Part shown: positions 51,301 through 64,000 of the stretch, piece by piece | How positions within the stretch are numbered: position 1 is the first letter of the stretch | Layout of the letters: each line of letters begins with the position of its first letter | Assembly: GCA_013396655.1 (NCBI GenBank) | Contig: WBMV01000085.1 | Span: 558,001 to 622,000, forward strand | DNA length: 64,000 nucleotides | Direction of reading: 5' to 3' | Source of the DNA: Campylorhamphus procurvoides | Taxonomy: Eukaryota > Chordata > Aves > Passeriformes > Dendrocolaptidae | Position numbers and translations under genes: made by a program | Notes under the pieces: generated by a model | Database searches by the model: none | What the model was told of the DNA's origin: nothing | Seen by the model: the letters and a program-made list of their open reading frames with translations, nothing else

Positions 51301-51589
51301 TGAAGGACTTACCATGAAATCCTTTTCAGTCCTATTTCCTGAGCTCCTAATACTTAATAATTCTGCAAACTGCAAGTCTGTGACAGTGAGACCTTATTGT
51401 GCTCCCAAAGTCATGCACAAATCTGTTGATTCTTATGGTGTGCTTTGAAATAGCGTCATGTCCTTCCTAGAAGGTCTGTTTGTTTTTCAAAAGGTATGCA
51501 TTGTGGACAAGGACGGTTTTACCCAGTATTCTGGCAAAGTAAAAAGCCTGTTTTGAAATGCATGGCAATAGTTTTTAACACAACACAAC

Positions 51590-51602
51590 TTTTTTTTTTT
51601 TT
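51590..51602. repeat. 13-base T homopolymer
   Basis: This T run follows ACAACACAAC in intron-like sequence, with no element recognised. Confidence 0.75.
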
Positions 51603-54600
51603 CCTAATCAAAGCCGAATTCTTAGGAGACTTTAGGTTACATCACAATGACACATTTGGTGCTTCATCAGGCAGCAGCAGGTGAAGAAATAGGGATCTTT
51701 TGGACATTATGAAATGGATGCTATTCAAATTCTAACAAGCAGAGTCACTTGTACTACGCTGATGATGATTATGACAAGAGGAGAATATAATAGTGATCAC
51801 ATTATGTGAAAATGCTGTGGAAGTGTCTTCTTTGCACTTTAGCAGTGATGAAATGTATTTAGTAAATGTTAAAAATATAGCTCCCTAGCTGGGAACTGAC
51901 AGCATGACATTCTGGAGACTTTGTTCAGGTATTCTGAGGTCATATAAGTTAATTTTGTGCATTGCTTTCAAAATGAGCATGCATCCTGAAAATGCTGTAT
52001 ACTGGATATGTGGCTTCATAGTGGGATGTGCTCTTACAAAGTGGCAATGTGCCTTTTTTGTATTCTGCTGCTGTAGCTAGCAAACAGTGCCTTACTGTTT
52101 AGAAACCCGTGATATTGTAATTTCAAGTGTGCAGAGGGAATTTAATCTCTGAAAGACTGGAAGTTTTTTTGAACCTTTAATGGATTTTTTTTAACAGAGA
52201 GAAGACCATAGGCTGTGCCTGAAATGCATTGCTGAAAAAATATCTCTTGAAAACTTTTTCCCACCTTAGCTCCCTGCTCTCCAGAGACATCAATAGGAAA
52301 GCCCCCTGAGGCTCTGCACAGCAACTAAATTTTCATTTCCACTTGTTCTCCTTCCAAGTGTCCTTGGGGCTTCAGAAACTTACAGGATGGGAGAAGAGGG
52401 ATGCATCTGATATGAAGTGATAATTTGTGTGACCTTTTGGGATCTGATTTTACAAGATTCTAGAAGAAAAAATCAGCCCAAATTGGATCTATACTATCCC
52501 ATCATCCTTATTGAGTGGTATAGATTAAAATCTAATACAGTATTTCATTAACGCATTTCAAATTTAAACTCAGGTGTGCTATTAAAATAAAAGAAATAAA
52601 AAAGAAAACAAATTGAATCTAAATCTACCAAAGGCAAATGAATAAATTTTGGAGAAAATGAAGTATTTTGTGTGTTGAAGCACATACAGAATGTCACACT
52701 ATTTAAGTGCAGTGCATTTGGTTTCCATGACGTCTTATCCTAGCAACACACTTTCATGTTTTGTTATTTTCCGTTCTGCCTGCCTTTTGCTGCAGAAGGT
52801 ACAGAATGCAGCGTGTCAGTTGAGGTCTCTGGGTGATACTATTGTAGGAGGATTAGATAATTTTAACAACAAAATATGGAGTTAGGATGGTATCTTCCAC
52901 TTTGATGTTTAGACTTCTTTAAAGGGAGAGTGAACAATGTTGAATATATTAAATCTCCAAATATTGCATTTTATCTCATAGAAAAAATTTATTTCCAATT
53001 CATGCTGAGTATCCACAGAGTTTTCATGTGTGTTTTATTGATTTTGGGGTAAGGTTTCATGTGATCTGATGTTGCCAGGCATCACTGACTTTAGAGGGAC
53101 ACAAGATCTGCACAGCTTCTGTGGAGGAAAACTTTGAAAATGGAGTTGAGTTGTATGGTGGGATGTATGAATTTGCCTGTGTTTTGATATGGTGTGCCGA
53201 AGGGCTTGAAATGAGATGGCATTACCCTTTCTGTCCTTAGTAATTTCAAGTAAGGATTGCAGAAATACATAATTCTTCAACAAAAGAGTGGTCAAATACT
53301 TGGTGTTGCATAGCTTGGCTGACCAGTTACTGGGCCCTGAAGCCTTGCTGCTGTGTAGTTGGAGTCCTCTGTAGTCTGTCCTTTCTGCTTTTCTGCCTCC
53401 AAGACTGCTGGTGGTGATGAGTAGGCTCAAATGGGATCTGGCATTCCATGAGCTCAATGCAAAGCCTTGGAAAGTGTTTCTGAATCTTTCCACTGATTGG
53501 AATGGCATTTGAAAGCAGGGCCTATGTTATTATCTGAAATTTGAATGTAAGCCTTGAGGTTCAAGTTTAATTTAAACAAATAATTTAAGTTACCTTCTAG
53601 GACAGGGATCTGGTCTGTTCAGGATGTTGAATCAGTACGTCATGTGTTTTCGGTGTGAATAACTGCTCCCACACTTATTGTTGGCCCATGCAATGCTTAG
53701 CATGGCAGTTAAGCATCATGAATAAGTCTGGAGAGGAAATAAAAGCAGCTTCCATACACTGCAGCAAGATATTTGAAACCACCTGTTTAGAAACTATCAG
53801 CTTCCCGCCTCTGGTAGAGGCTTTGCTGGGTCAGCCCCTGTTTTAGTTGAAATTAAGTTTGTGCATAAATAGGAGTTGTAATGGTTGCAAATATTTGTCA
53901 GTGACCAAGGTGAGGTTTGATTTAGTGGAGTTCCCTGTTTTGAATGGAATTTGAGTTTTTGCGTGAAACTTCCTCAGGAAAAAGCAAATAAAATGAGCTT
54001 TTGAAATTTCCACTCAAGGTCTGATTGGTCCCAATGCCTGCAGGCTGTGGCACTGCAATGCTCTGTAACAGCTTTGCATTCTGGTGCATTTCGGGTGTGG
54101 GTGTAACATACCTCAGTTTTAGCTGAGGTTCTGCTCATCCCACTTCACCAAGGGGACCTGGGCATTGCTATTAACATCTGTGAACTCTGATCTCTGCCCA
54201 AGTTCGAGCACATGCAGTAGCATCCCAAGGAAAAATTCCAACTCTGATGTAATATTGTAGTGCCTTAGAGGTATCTGTTTTATTTATAAAATAAAACCTG
54301 CTAGTTTATTTGCTTTATAAACTGCTCTATAATGTGTTTTGAGATTGCTGCCTGGATTATGCTATGCAGCAAGGAAGGTTTGTTGACAGTTTGATTAACC
54401 TGTACCACTAGATTTCTGGTTCCTTTATTTTCTGTAAATACATAATAACATACCAGTTAGTTTTAGCTCCAAGAAATAGCATTAAATCAATATAACTCAA
54501 AATTGAGTCAGGCTGTATAATGGCTTAGTAAGTTGGGAATTTTTCACCAGTTCATTTTTTGATAGGAATTCTTACAAAAAAGGACTACATCTTACCTGTC

Positions 54601-57600
54601 ATCAGCTTACATATGCACAGAAATGGTGATTTGGATATATGCTAATATGAATAATGCAAGAGTATGCCTATCCAAATTTCATCTAAGTGCATTTTCACTT
54701 CCATCTCTTTAATGAACAAAATGTATAGGGTAATAGCCTTTTGAGCCACAGCATTTCAGTGTAAGTTACTAGGACAGAAATCTGAGCTGGTGTGTCCTGC
54801 ACATGTCAATACTGGGAAAGTGCTGAGCAAAACTTACTTAGGCCATGGAGGATGAGGAACTCCTGGTGAGAGCTGCCAGTGGTGCCAGGTGGGGAGCAAG
54901 GGTGATGGGAAGAACACGAGGAAGATGGAGCAGGGAAATTCCAGCCTAAGGCTGCAGTTCAGTGGTAAGCCAGCTCTCTGCATCATTCCTGCTGCTCCCT
55001 TTCCCAGCCAGTCACTGTTGTGCCATACCTATGTCTTTATGTGAGGGAATTGATCTGCCTTGAAAACTTCTCAGGAATGTTTTTTGGCTGGATCTGTTCT
55101 TGATCCAGTCAGCACCATGGCTCTACAGAGAGTGTGTCCATGCAGTACAGGGAGTGGGGAAGCCAGGACTGGCAGAGGTGGGAAGTCCTTGTTAAACCAT
55201 GGCTGCCCACAAGTGCAAAACCAGAAGCTACTGGTGAAACAGGACACATTAAGAGTAAGAGGAGGAAGAAGGGAAGAGAAACAGAAGCCTACGGGAAATG
55301 CACTACAGAAGTGAAAAGGGCAGTTAGCATCTGGAGGAGGTAAATGGGATCATAGGCTCAGACTGTGAGGTTAATATGCATGGTCACTTGGTAAGTGGCT
55401 AATAAAAGACTTTGCTCCGTCTTCCATCACGTACTTGTCTGTGTCCTCTGTCTGACTGAAATGGAAGTGTGAGAAACACAGAGATGTCTATTGTGTAAGT
55501 GAAAGTATCCACAGGAGGTGCAAAGCCTTTTCACTTCACGTTTAGGAGACTTTGTTTTACTCCTGGAATTAAGAAGAAAACCCCCATGAGCACACAAGTA
55601 GGAGAGAAACTGGATGTTGGTTGCTGGGTTCTGCCTTCAGTAGAGTACACATACATTTATCTGATCTTTAGCTTCCATCACGCAAAGATATTCTAAGATA
55701 AATAGTGTCTATTTCTGATCACTGTTCCACTTTGCTTCTATTTGAGACCACAGTCTGTTAAGATAGTTTTATTTTCTTATTTTTATTTATATTTATTTTA
55801 TTCCATGTTATTTACAAATATGTTTATCAGCATAATTTGCAGTCTTCAGCTTTGTATTCCTTTGAATTGTTATGATGCCTTATTGCTCTATAAAAGAGCT
55901 GAAGCTGTGATAGAGTATGTATTATTTAATATTCCAAATTTTGTACCAAAGATGGTTAAGGGTTGTTGAGGTGGATGAGTGAACTCCTGAGACACATTTA
56001 GCAGTTGCATTGTAAGATTAGTGTCATATAGCGCAAGTGGTGATTTCTCCATCCCTTGCTGTACTGTCCTTTTGTTTCTCTGGAGATGCGTTTCAGTGGG
56101 TGTGGAGAGATCTGAATTCATGCACATGCACTTTCTCTCACATTCCTGCCTTAATTTAGAACCTCTTGGAGACCAGCTGCAGCCTTATTTAAAAAGAGGA
56201 GAGGGTGGGTGGATAGCGATGGAAGTGTCCTGCGGAGTAGGAACAGTCAGTTACAGTTGTGAATGGAGGGGCTTGTTATCTTGTATTGAAACTGTGGGAT
56301 CTATCTCTTATTTTTTTCAAGTTCAAACACTCTTTTGGAAAACTAAAGCTACCATTTCTGCAAAATTATAGGAAGCAAGAAACCTTATAATGAGATAAAA
56401 TAGAGACAGTTGCCAGTCCCAAGATTTATTAGAATTTTAGAACTGTCTATTAAATGGAATAGCTTGTTCAGTGGAAGTAGAGGTGGTTATTAAAATGGCA
56501 GATGTTAAGTACAATGTTTGGCTACTGATTCTATTAGAACTGGCCAGCCAATATTTAATATAAAGAAACTATTTCGGTAATATAATTACTACAAAGAAAC
56601 AGAATTTGTAGGCTGTACCATTTGTGCACTTTTTTCCCCATGAAAACAGTGGCAGAGGGTTTGTTGCGGTTGTGCTGGGAACTTGCTCATCTTTTGAAAA
56701 CAACCTTTTAGTCAAAACATGATAAGCATGTTAAGGACAGAACAGAGAGGTCACTGTGTTTGCCAGTTTGTTTCTAAACAAATTTGTCTGTTATGGTAAA
56801 GCTGAGCCTGGAGCCCATGACTTCACCTGCTGCTTTTCCCCTCTGAGTTCTCTCCCTGGCTGCTAGCGTTGTGTGAAACCATTCTGATTTGCTCAGAACT
56901 GTTCATTGTTGCTGGTATCTGTTCTGGGATTTACCTTCTCCAGTGTTATCTCCTGGTGTGTGACTAACCAGTTCAAATGAAATAGTGCAGAAATCCTTCT
57001 CCCAGCAAGAAGGGAATAGAGTTGGCGTTTAGTACTGAATTTAAGGTTTATTTTCACTGAGTTGGAATCGATTTTGTTGGGCAGATCTTCAGGGGCTTTA
57101 ACTTCTTCACAGGTGAAGTCTCCTACAGGGAGGGGGATGCCTCTCCCTCCCTGGGCAGAGCTGCTCTCTGCAGGGGCTGCTGGCTGACCCAGCCAGGGGT
57201 TGGAGCCTGTTCTGCCTTCCCTGCTTCCAAAACTCTGCAGTTGTCAACCAGGATCCTGCCACCCTGCAGTCTGAAACAGTCTGGTGTCGCTAAAGATTGC
57301 CCCAGTGCCAAGTGTATCTTCAGGCGAAGATCAAAATTACAGGTCTACACATTTCTACAGCTAGGGCTGTAAGCTGGCAATTAAAAGTGATTTTCCTTTC
57401 TTAATTAATGGACTTACTTTGCACCTGTCCTCATTCTCAGGTTTGTGGCTTGGGAGAGGGTTCTTGTAAGAAGAAGGGAAGGCAAAAACTTCTGAAAAAT
57501 GCAATAGTTGGGACACGTTTGAGGAAGCTGATTAGCTGTAGTATGAAGTGACAACTAGGTTAAAATTACAGGATTTCAGATACACTTGTCAGGTCCCATA

Positions 57601-60600
57601 CCGTGCTTTGGCTGTAAAGTGCAGCAGTGCCTTTCCAGTAACTTAAAACACTTAATTCAGGTACTTAAAACCAGCGGTGTAATATGTCTGACATTTTAGT
57701 ATTTAAACCTCGTGCTTCAGAATTGGTGTTTTTATAAGCATGGCATAGCTAAAGGAATGTTTGTTTTGTCTGAAGTAAGAGGATGCCATGAAATGTAATT
57801 TTGAAGCTGTCACTTCCCATAAAAATTGATTGGCATTTTGCAGTAGTCAGACTTGAAGGGCTGGATTGTGGCTACTGTGGAAAAGGAGGTGGGGCACAAG
57901 ATTAATCCTCTCCGGATATCCTACAAAGAGCCAGGCACATTCAGACTGTAATAATGCATTTTTTGTTCAACTGGGATTTCATTCAGTAATAAACTGATCA
58001 GCTCCTGTGGCTAGAGTCTCATGCCTTGTCTTCAATTTTCCCTGCTTTTCTGCAGGCTCCCCCAAACCCATTTTAAATTCTATCATCTTCTCTTTATTAT
58101 TTTGGTTCCTTTTTGGATAACTTTGTTTTAAATGATAACTTGGCCGTTTGATCTGTTTAATCTGAAATTGTGTCTTTTGGGCTACTCTCTTCAGGTTTTC
58201 TTTTATCTTGGTGGCTTACTGGTCCTTAATTAGAACCTTATTTAATTTTTAAAGCTGGTGAGTAAATAAGTGCTTTTTTAAAGAAATGACTAAGAACAGT
58301 ATTTGCATTCATGTAACAATTTCCATCCTAATACCCAAGCTGCAAGCCCTATGGCTTTGCTGAATTGCAGCCACCTCAGAGGATTGTAGCAGCCAAGGAA
58401 AACGAAGCAGGAATCTGTTTTTTTTCCAAAAAGCCCCAAGCTATCTTTTTTGTCCAAGGCAGGCACAGAGGGTATGGATATTTAAGGTCTCATCTGAAGG
58501 ATGCAAATGAGCAGACTGCCATGAGTTGGAGGTAATTAAAACCACATATTGAGATAATCGGCCAATTCAGTTCTTGTTTTATTGCAGTCTGTTTTCTAAC
58601 CTGAGGGGCATATTTTTTACAGTGTTAAATTTTCTATACACTGACCAATGCACAGAAAAGGTAGCTGCAGCTAGCGTGCTTGTGCCAGCAGAAAAGAAAT
58701 GTGTTTGCAAGCACTGATGACTGGCATGCCAGCACTTGTAGGGTGTGTGTATGAAGCCGTGTATGGACAGAGAGGGAACACAGGAAAATCTGCTCTCAGA
58801 TATTTTGTGCCTCATGAAATACAGAGCAGAGCTGAGCCTGTAGAGTCTTTGGTCACTTGGAAGTGTCCAGGGCAAGGATTCTTTAAACCAAAATTGTAAT
58901 ACCAACTTGTCCTTATGCAAGTGAGTAGTTTTCAGTGGCTAGTAGTAGCAAGTGTAGTTACCTCCTTGAGAGGTGGGATGCTAACAACCACCTTTTCCAG
59001 CAATGGGGCTGTTTAAAACAGTTCCTATAATGTGCATATTCCTGTGTTTGTTGTAGTTTTAAACCAGTGTTTCCCATGATTCCTGAGAATATTTTCATAG
59101 GTAGTGTAGGATGGACTCATTATGATTTTCATGTCTGAAAAATGTGGCCACTTTTATTTAATTTTTTTTTTCTCTTTGAGTCTGTGATGGCATCTGTCCC
59201 ATCCTTCTACTCTGTACACATGTCATGGACTGTGAACACCTCTTGCTGGGGAAAGGCTTTTGCAGCAGCAGCTCCAGCCCAAGCCTCCCTCTCCAACCTG
59301 AGGGAGGGACCAGTGCTTGGCCTCACACTGTTCCCTCTGCAGAGGCAGCTGCCCCAGCTGCATCCGAGCTGGAGGTAGCAAGCTGCACTTGGCATTTTCC
59401 AACACGGACAACAACTGCTGCCAGGGTGCATCCTTAACAGTCGTTTATTGCACTCCTATTTTTGAAGCTCCCTCTGTTATTTCATTCACTACAGATGATG
59501 GTCTATGCTTCATTTGTATTTACCTTGTGAATGAAGTCCTTTTTGCTTTGTCTGAACTTATTTAATGAATAGCTGCTTTTAGGAAAGCTGGACCTTAGGT
59601 CTGAAAGGAATTAACCCAGAAGCAAGAACAGGAGCAATAATTGATGCCACTGTTAATGGCTTAGCCTGATGTGGGTAGTATTTCAGTATTCCCTGTTCCA
59701 GGACTGGGGAAATGAAGGTGAAGTGAGCTAGAACAGTGTGATTTCAGCCTTCTGAATAATGAAGGATAATGCGATGGCCACACACACAAAGGATTAAATT
59801 TTGCTCAGTAAATTTAATTAATAACTTTCAGGAAGTCAATTTCTGCCTTCACTCAAACAGATGAAGGACAGAAGATCAATTTTCCATCTGCATCTGGTTT
59901 CTGGCAGGTTTAGGACTTCAGGGGTTGTTTTTCTTCTCAGTGCTTGCTACATTTGGAGGCACCTTCCTTTAAATGTGTGTTTGAGCCAGAGCAGGGCAGG
60001 TGGAACTGATATTGTCAAATCTTATCTCTGTTCATTAATCTAAAATAATGATATGCTAAAGTGTTTGTACAAAAACAATTATCATAACCTGTCTTTCTAA
60101 ATCTGTATGCCACAGCTAATGTTTTGGCCTCCTTCCCTCTGATGCTCTCATACCCTGGTGCATCCTACGTTTTTGCCTTGTAAGACTTTATCTCAGAAGA
60201 AAACTCTTGAGGATATTTTGTTTTCTTTTACACCCTCCCCCCACCCAATTATGGATTAATTCTATCTAACTGGGTTAATTGGTGTTAGCTAGAAAACAAA
60301 TCTGTCCTGGCAAAGGGGTTGAATTGCAAACTGAAGTGACCTGTATTATCTAGAGATCTTAACCCTCAGATAGCAAGATGCAAGTTTAAGTTACAGAGAC
60401 TAGTGCATTGAAGGTGCTGCTCTGTAGCTAGTTTGGTTATCTTTGATCACTGTCAAAGCATACTCTGTTTTGGCACAGTACCTTTTGTGACTAGACCAAG
60501 AAATCAGTCCATAAATAAGGGGTAGATTCTAGGCTGAATTTAATTTTTGTTTATGGTAAACAAACACAGGATGCCTTTGTAATGCAGAGGTGGTAAAACT

Positions 60601-63600
60601 ACCCTCTTCTCATACTCCTTTCACTTTTTATACTGTTTTACATCTTCTTAGTTTAGTTAACAGCTTTGCTGTTTGTGCAGCCAAGCAAACAATTTACTTT
60701 TATCATGTGATGGCAAAGAGTATAACAGATACTTGAATTTGAATATAGCAAAAACTTGCTAGCCTTTAGAGTATCTCCTGCAAAATACTGTTTTGCCCAG
60801 TTAAGAATTAAGGACTTTATTTACCTGTCGTTGTTCCCATAGCATTGTTATCTGTGTGCGCCCTTGTAGTTCTCTTTGTTGTAGGGAAATGCTGGTGTCT
60901 TTCCTTCACTGGGGGACGTGGCCTTATGAACAAATCAGGAGGGAAACCTCTGGAGGTCTGTGGATGCAGCAGCATGTCCTTTGTGGGTGCTTGTTCCCTG
61001 CAGCCGAGGGCAGAACCAGAGTTATCTACCTTCACCTGCAATGTGGTCATGCATGAGACAAAGTTGCCTTTACATGTGACCTAAAAAGAAATGCAGAATA
61101 CTTACATGCTGCCTACTTGGGTTTATCTTCCTCCAGATGTGGTGTTCTTTATTGATTAAATAATAAATAATATTTGTTAGCAGTTAAAGAAAACATTATA
61201 TCTGAAATTTCAGCTCTTCTGTGGAGCTGGTTTCTATAGTCATGGAGATACAAAGATGCCTCATTTCTACTGGATCAGCAGGTCTTCCTTTCAAGAGGTG
61301 TTTGGTCTTGCTCTGTGAAGGAGTGAAAAAAAATAAAATTGCAGGTGATAATCCTTCATAGCTTTGGCATTCACTTTCCTACACTTTCCTCCTCCACAGC
61401 TGGCACAGCAGGTTTGCCCTGCTCTCACAGTTCTGAGGTTCTGGTCTGTGGTTTGATGAATTCCCAGTCTACCCTCATGTATACAGGAGCAGAACACTGC
61501 ATAGTGGGCCATATAGACAGAAATACAGATACAGACCACAAAAAGTGCAGAGAACAGGCTTGCAGAGCAGTTCACCTCCTTTAGTTACCTTCCTCTGTAC
61601 ATTGCATAGTGATGAATTAGCTTACTATGCAATTCCTGTTTTTTGCCTCCAAAATATCTTACTTGAAGTATAAGATTGGATCTTGAATTCACTTGTCTTG
61701 AAACAAGTTAACTACAAAGTTTTAGAATTCCATAGATATTTTAATTTTTATTCAGAACAGTAGGCTTGAGAACACAGTCTTTTTCCATATGCTTTGAGTG
61801 CTGTTGGTATGTATAGGAATTTCAGCATCTGCAGCTCAAAGCTGCTGTTGATACTAATGTTTTATTTCAAAATTAAATCCATTCTCTTCTCATTTGAGAT
61901 TAAATATATTAAAACAGGAAGAAAATGTGAAGTATCAATGCCATTTGGATAGTAGTCCTCAGAACTGGCATGGTCCTGGTAATTCCCAGCAACACCAGCT
62001 GTGCTGCTGTGGGTTCAGTCTCTGACAGTCTGGGTGTCACTGGAGAAAATGGAGATATTTCAAACTAAATCTGTGTGTGTAGCTTATAATAATGGTGATA
62101 TGGCTGTTTCACCAGGCTGCAACTCTGAACTAGTTCCTTTCCCTTTCCTGTAAATAGGAGAGAGTAATAACTTGGGTCTGTAGTGGGTTTTTTCACTCTA
62201 TGTCAGTGAGGAGCTGTTGCATATGCTCTTACATACCATTTGTTGGTACAAATGGTACCAAAGAATGGGTGTTCAATGATTCTACCCAACCCACTCAGAA
62301 ATTAATGGGGCATCCCTTACAGCAAGAGGTGTACTAGTTAGGAAAAACTAAGTTTGTTATTTACAAACAGGCATTGAAGCCATTACCAATTACTTGCACA
62401 TTCCTAATTACATCCTTTCTTAAAGGATAATGGAATTCTGTAAGGGTTCAAATAAAACTTTCAGGGATTAGTCTGTAAAAGATCCTTATCCCAGTGAGAT
62501 GTGAAAATTTCTTCAGTTTATTACTTTAATTAGTCATTAAGTGCATGATACAATCTTTTTTCTTGATTTCTCTTTCTATGGAAAATGTACACAGCTTCTG
62601 CTTAAAAATAACTTCAAAATGATAAAATGCCTTGTGTCTTAGAAACTCTAAACAGATAAAAATAGATAGGTAGAATAAGTTCTTTGATTTTTCTTGATGT
62701 ACCTGAAGCTCCCATTTCTTTCTGAAGATGATATCCTTATTGAATATGGAGCATAAACAGGAATCACATTTCATAAAAAGATTGCATTCCTTGAAAAGTA
62801 TGTGGATAGAGAGTCTTCATAAACATGTTCTCAGTTCTTGCCTGAGCCATGGAGTTCCTTCAGGAGCAGGGCTTGCTCTCATTGTGGTATTTTTTTCCAT
62901 TTGCTAACTCAGTATAATATTGCAAGTAAAAATTCCACCAATGACTACTCTTTTCAGATACTGTGGTGGTGAAGATTTGGTAACTATTTCACTGGAAAGG
63001 TATTTATGATACTTTCGGTAGTTAGTAGTGGAATGCTCTAAGAGATGTTTATTCAGGATAGTGGTGCAGTAAGAAACTCCTTATGGAAATTATAAATTGA
63101 AGCTTTGCCTGTCAGCGTGGGAAGATTTCTGTCCATACTTCATAGATGCTCACATATTCACATCCAGATGTTCTAAGTGAAGGCAAAGTGATTGAAGTAA
63201 AATGTGGGCAATGTCAACTATTTATTTCTTTGTCAAGTTGCTAGGATCTGTATCATGATGTGTGTTACTGCCATAAACATTTTCAGTTAGCAGAAATCAA
63301 AAGCCTGAAAAAGCAGTTTCTGAATCATATATGCAAAGTGGTTGGATTGGGTGGATCCAAGGCGATTCAGCTGTTGCTTTGCCTCTTCCGGGGTTGCAGT
63401 AAGACAGTTTCAGTTACTCGAAATCAGACACCGGTCACAAATAGTTAAGTATTTCTACTTACTGCCCTCGGAAAGCTGCCTGTACTAGTCCAGAAAAAGT
63501 CTTCAAATTGACAGCAGCTGTGCATTCTGCTTGGTAGCAAAAGAGGAATCCCAGATCACCATTGTAGCAAAAGCTCCCTGACAGAAGCACGGTCATCTCC

Positions 63601-64000
63601 ACTGCTGAAAGGAGTGCTGTGATTTGGGTCCAGAGACACTTCTTGCAGTGGCAGTGGGACACTCAGAGTAGACTGATGAAGGATTGGAAGCCGATGATTA
63701 ATTATATTCCACGGTTTAAGTCATATTTTCCCTGTTTCATCTTTTCTTTCTTTCAAAAATAAAAAGACTGTATTTTTGTCTCCTTACACCTACACTTGAA
63801 ATACATTTTGGCAGGATATATGAATTTGAAGTGTGAAGTAAGTTTTCTGAACTGTGTGGCTAGCTAATAGCAATGCAAAGTAGTTGCCTACTGAGAAAAA
63901 GACATCAGATTTTGTTGAAGGGTCTACTGAAGGAATAGCATCATCCTAAATCTCAACAATGTCAGCCTAAATGCATCTTCTATGCAGTGTCTTGAACTCA

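Larger units (their letters stand above)
23901..64000 (+). other. Intron-like sequence, probably intron 1 of a + strand gene
   Basis: No coding exon is recognised in this 40-kb stretch. The longest frames are under 170 codons, lie mainly on the - strand and match nothing I know. Ten 60-base lines sampled about every 4 kb (24001 to 60001) contain T 210, A 154, G 134 and C 102. Ten lines upstream of the island contain T 177, A 178, G 136 and C 109. An excess of T over A on the non-template strand is a known mark of germline-transcribed vertebrate DNA, so + strand transcription from the island is the simplest reading. The G/C imbalance does not differ between the two sides. Small non-coding exons or alternative first exons could be hidden here. 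Confidence 0.45.

Noticed and set aside
53035..53508. 157-codon - strand open frame with a short SKASGPSNWS-like peptide similar to ASKVSGPSDWS in the 46.7-kb frame
   Set aside because: The likeness covers about ten residues. The flanking DNA at 46.7 kb and 53.3 kb does not align by eye, so a shared repeat family is not supported. A pairwise DNA alignment would settle it.
63260..63448. 62-codon + strand frame preceded by TTTTCAG, an acceptor-like site
   Set aside because: Pyrimidine-AG sites are frequent in this T-rich sequence. No donor is placed at the frame's end and the peptide is unfamiliar, so an exon call is not supported.
63459..63662. 67-codon - strand frame ending near a GTAAGT donor-like site
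   Set aside because: The base before the GT is A instead of G, there is no matching acceptor and the direction opposes the inferred gene. It is probably chance.
1..64000. Possible CRISPR arrays, bacterial operons, rRNA or tRNA genes
   Set aside because: No regularly spaced identical repeats with unique spacers, no clustered long frames and no cloverleaf-like sequence were seen. The CR1 tails and base composition show vertebrate DNA.

Overview
The window looks like avian nuclear DNA. The strongest taxonomic evidence is three CR1 LINE 3' tails (10261-10398, 14473-14536 and 36422-36625) with the characteristic 'ATTCTATGATTC' / 'CCATTCTGTGAT' ends. AT-rich, gene-poor flanks around one very GC-rich island with an assembly gap also fit a bird. 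There is no bacterial gene organisation. None of the short open frames resembles a protein family I recognise, and I call no protein-coding gene.

Layout. Positions 1-21,640 are ordinary non-coding sequence with two short CR1 tails, A/T-rich simple tracts and a few GC-richer patches of unknown nature (notably 7,540-7,850, 11,910-12,160 and 19,715-19,940). From 21,640 to about 23,900 the character changes. There is a short pentamer tract, then a roughly 510-bp minisatellite of 13-bp units, then a CpG island with GC boxes, a CAG tract, other small tandem repeats and a 178-base run of N. An AT-richer block with several regulatory-type motifs follows. From there to 64,000 the sequence is intron-like and carries one CR1 tail, an ATT microsatellite, a possible LTR-like fragment and a small tandem duplication.

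Interpretation. The island is most simply the promoter and first-exon region of a gene whose 5' exon is partly lost in the gap. Base composition hints at direction. In ten sampled 60-base lines upstream of the island T and A are equal (177 and 178), while in ten sampled lines downstream T exceeds A (210 and 154). That is the direction expected of a long intron transcribed on the + strand. The gene would then start near 22.3-23.1 kb and have a first intron of at least about 41 kb running off the window. The sample is small, the G/C imbalance does not separate the two sides, and the gene cannot be named from what is here.

The most distinctive structure is the 13-bp minisatellite beside the promoter. 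Because 13 is not a multiple of 3 and the unit rarely makes a stop on the - strand, long stretches stay open there in all three frames and give the same 13-residue peptide period. This explains the long open frames at this spot without any protein being encoded. I did not find convincing evidence of an undescribed protein-based system.
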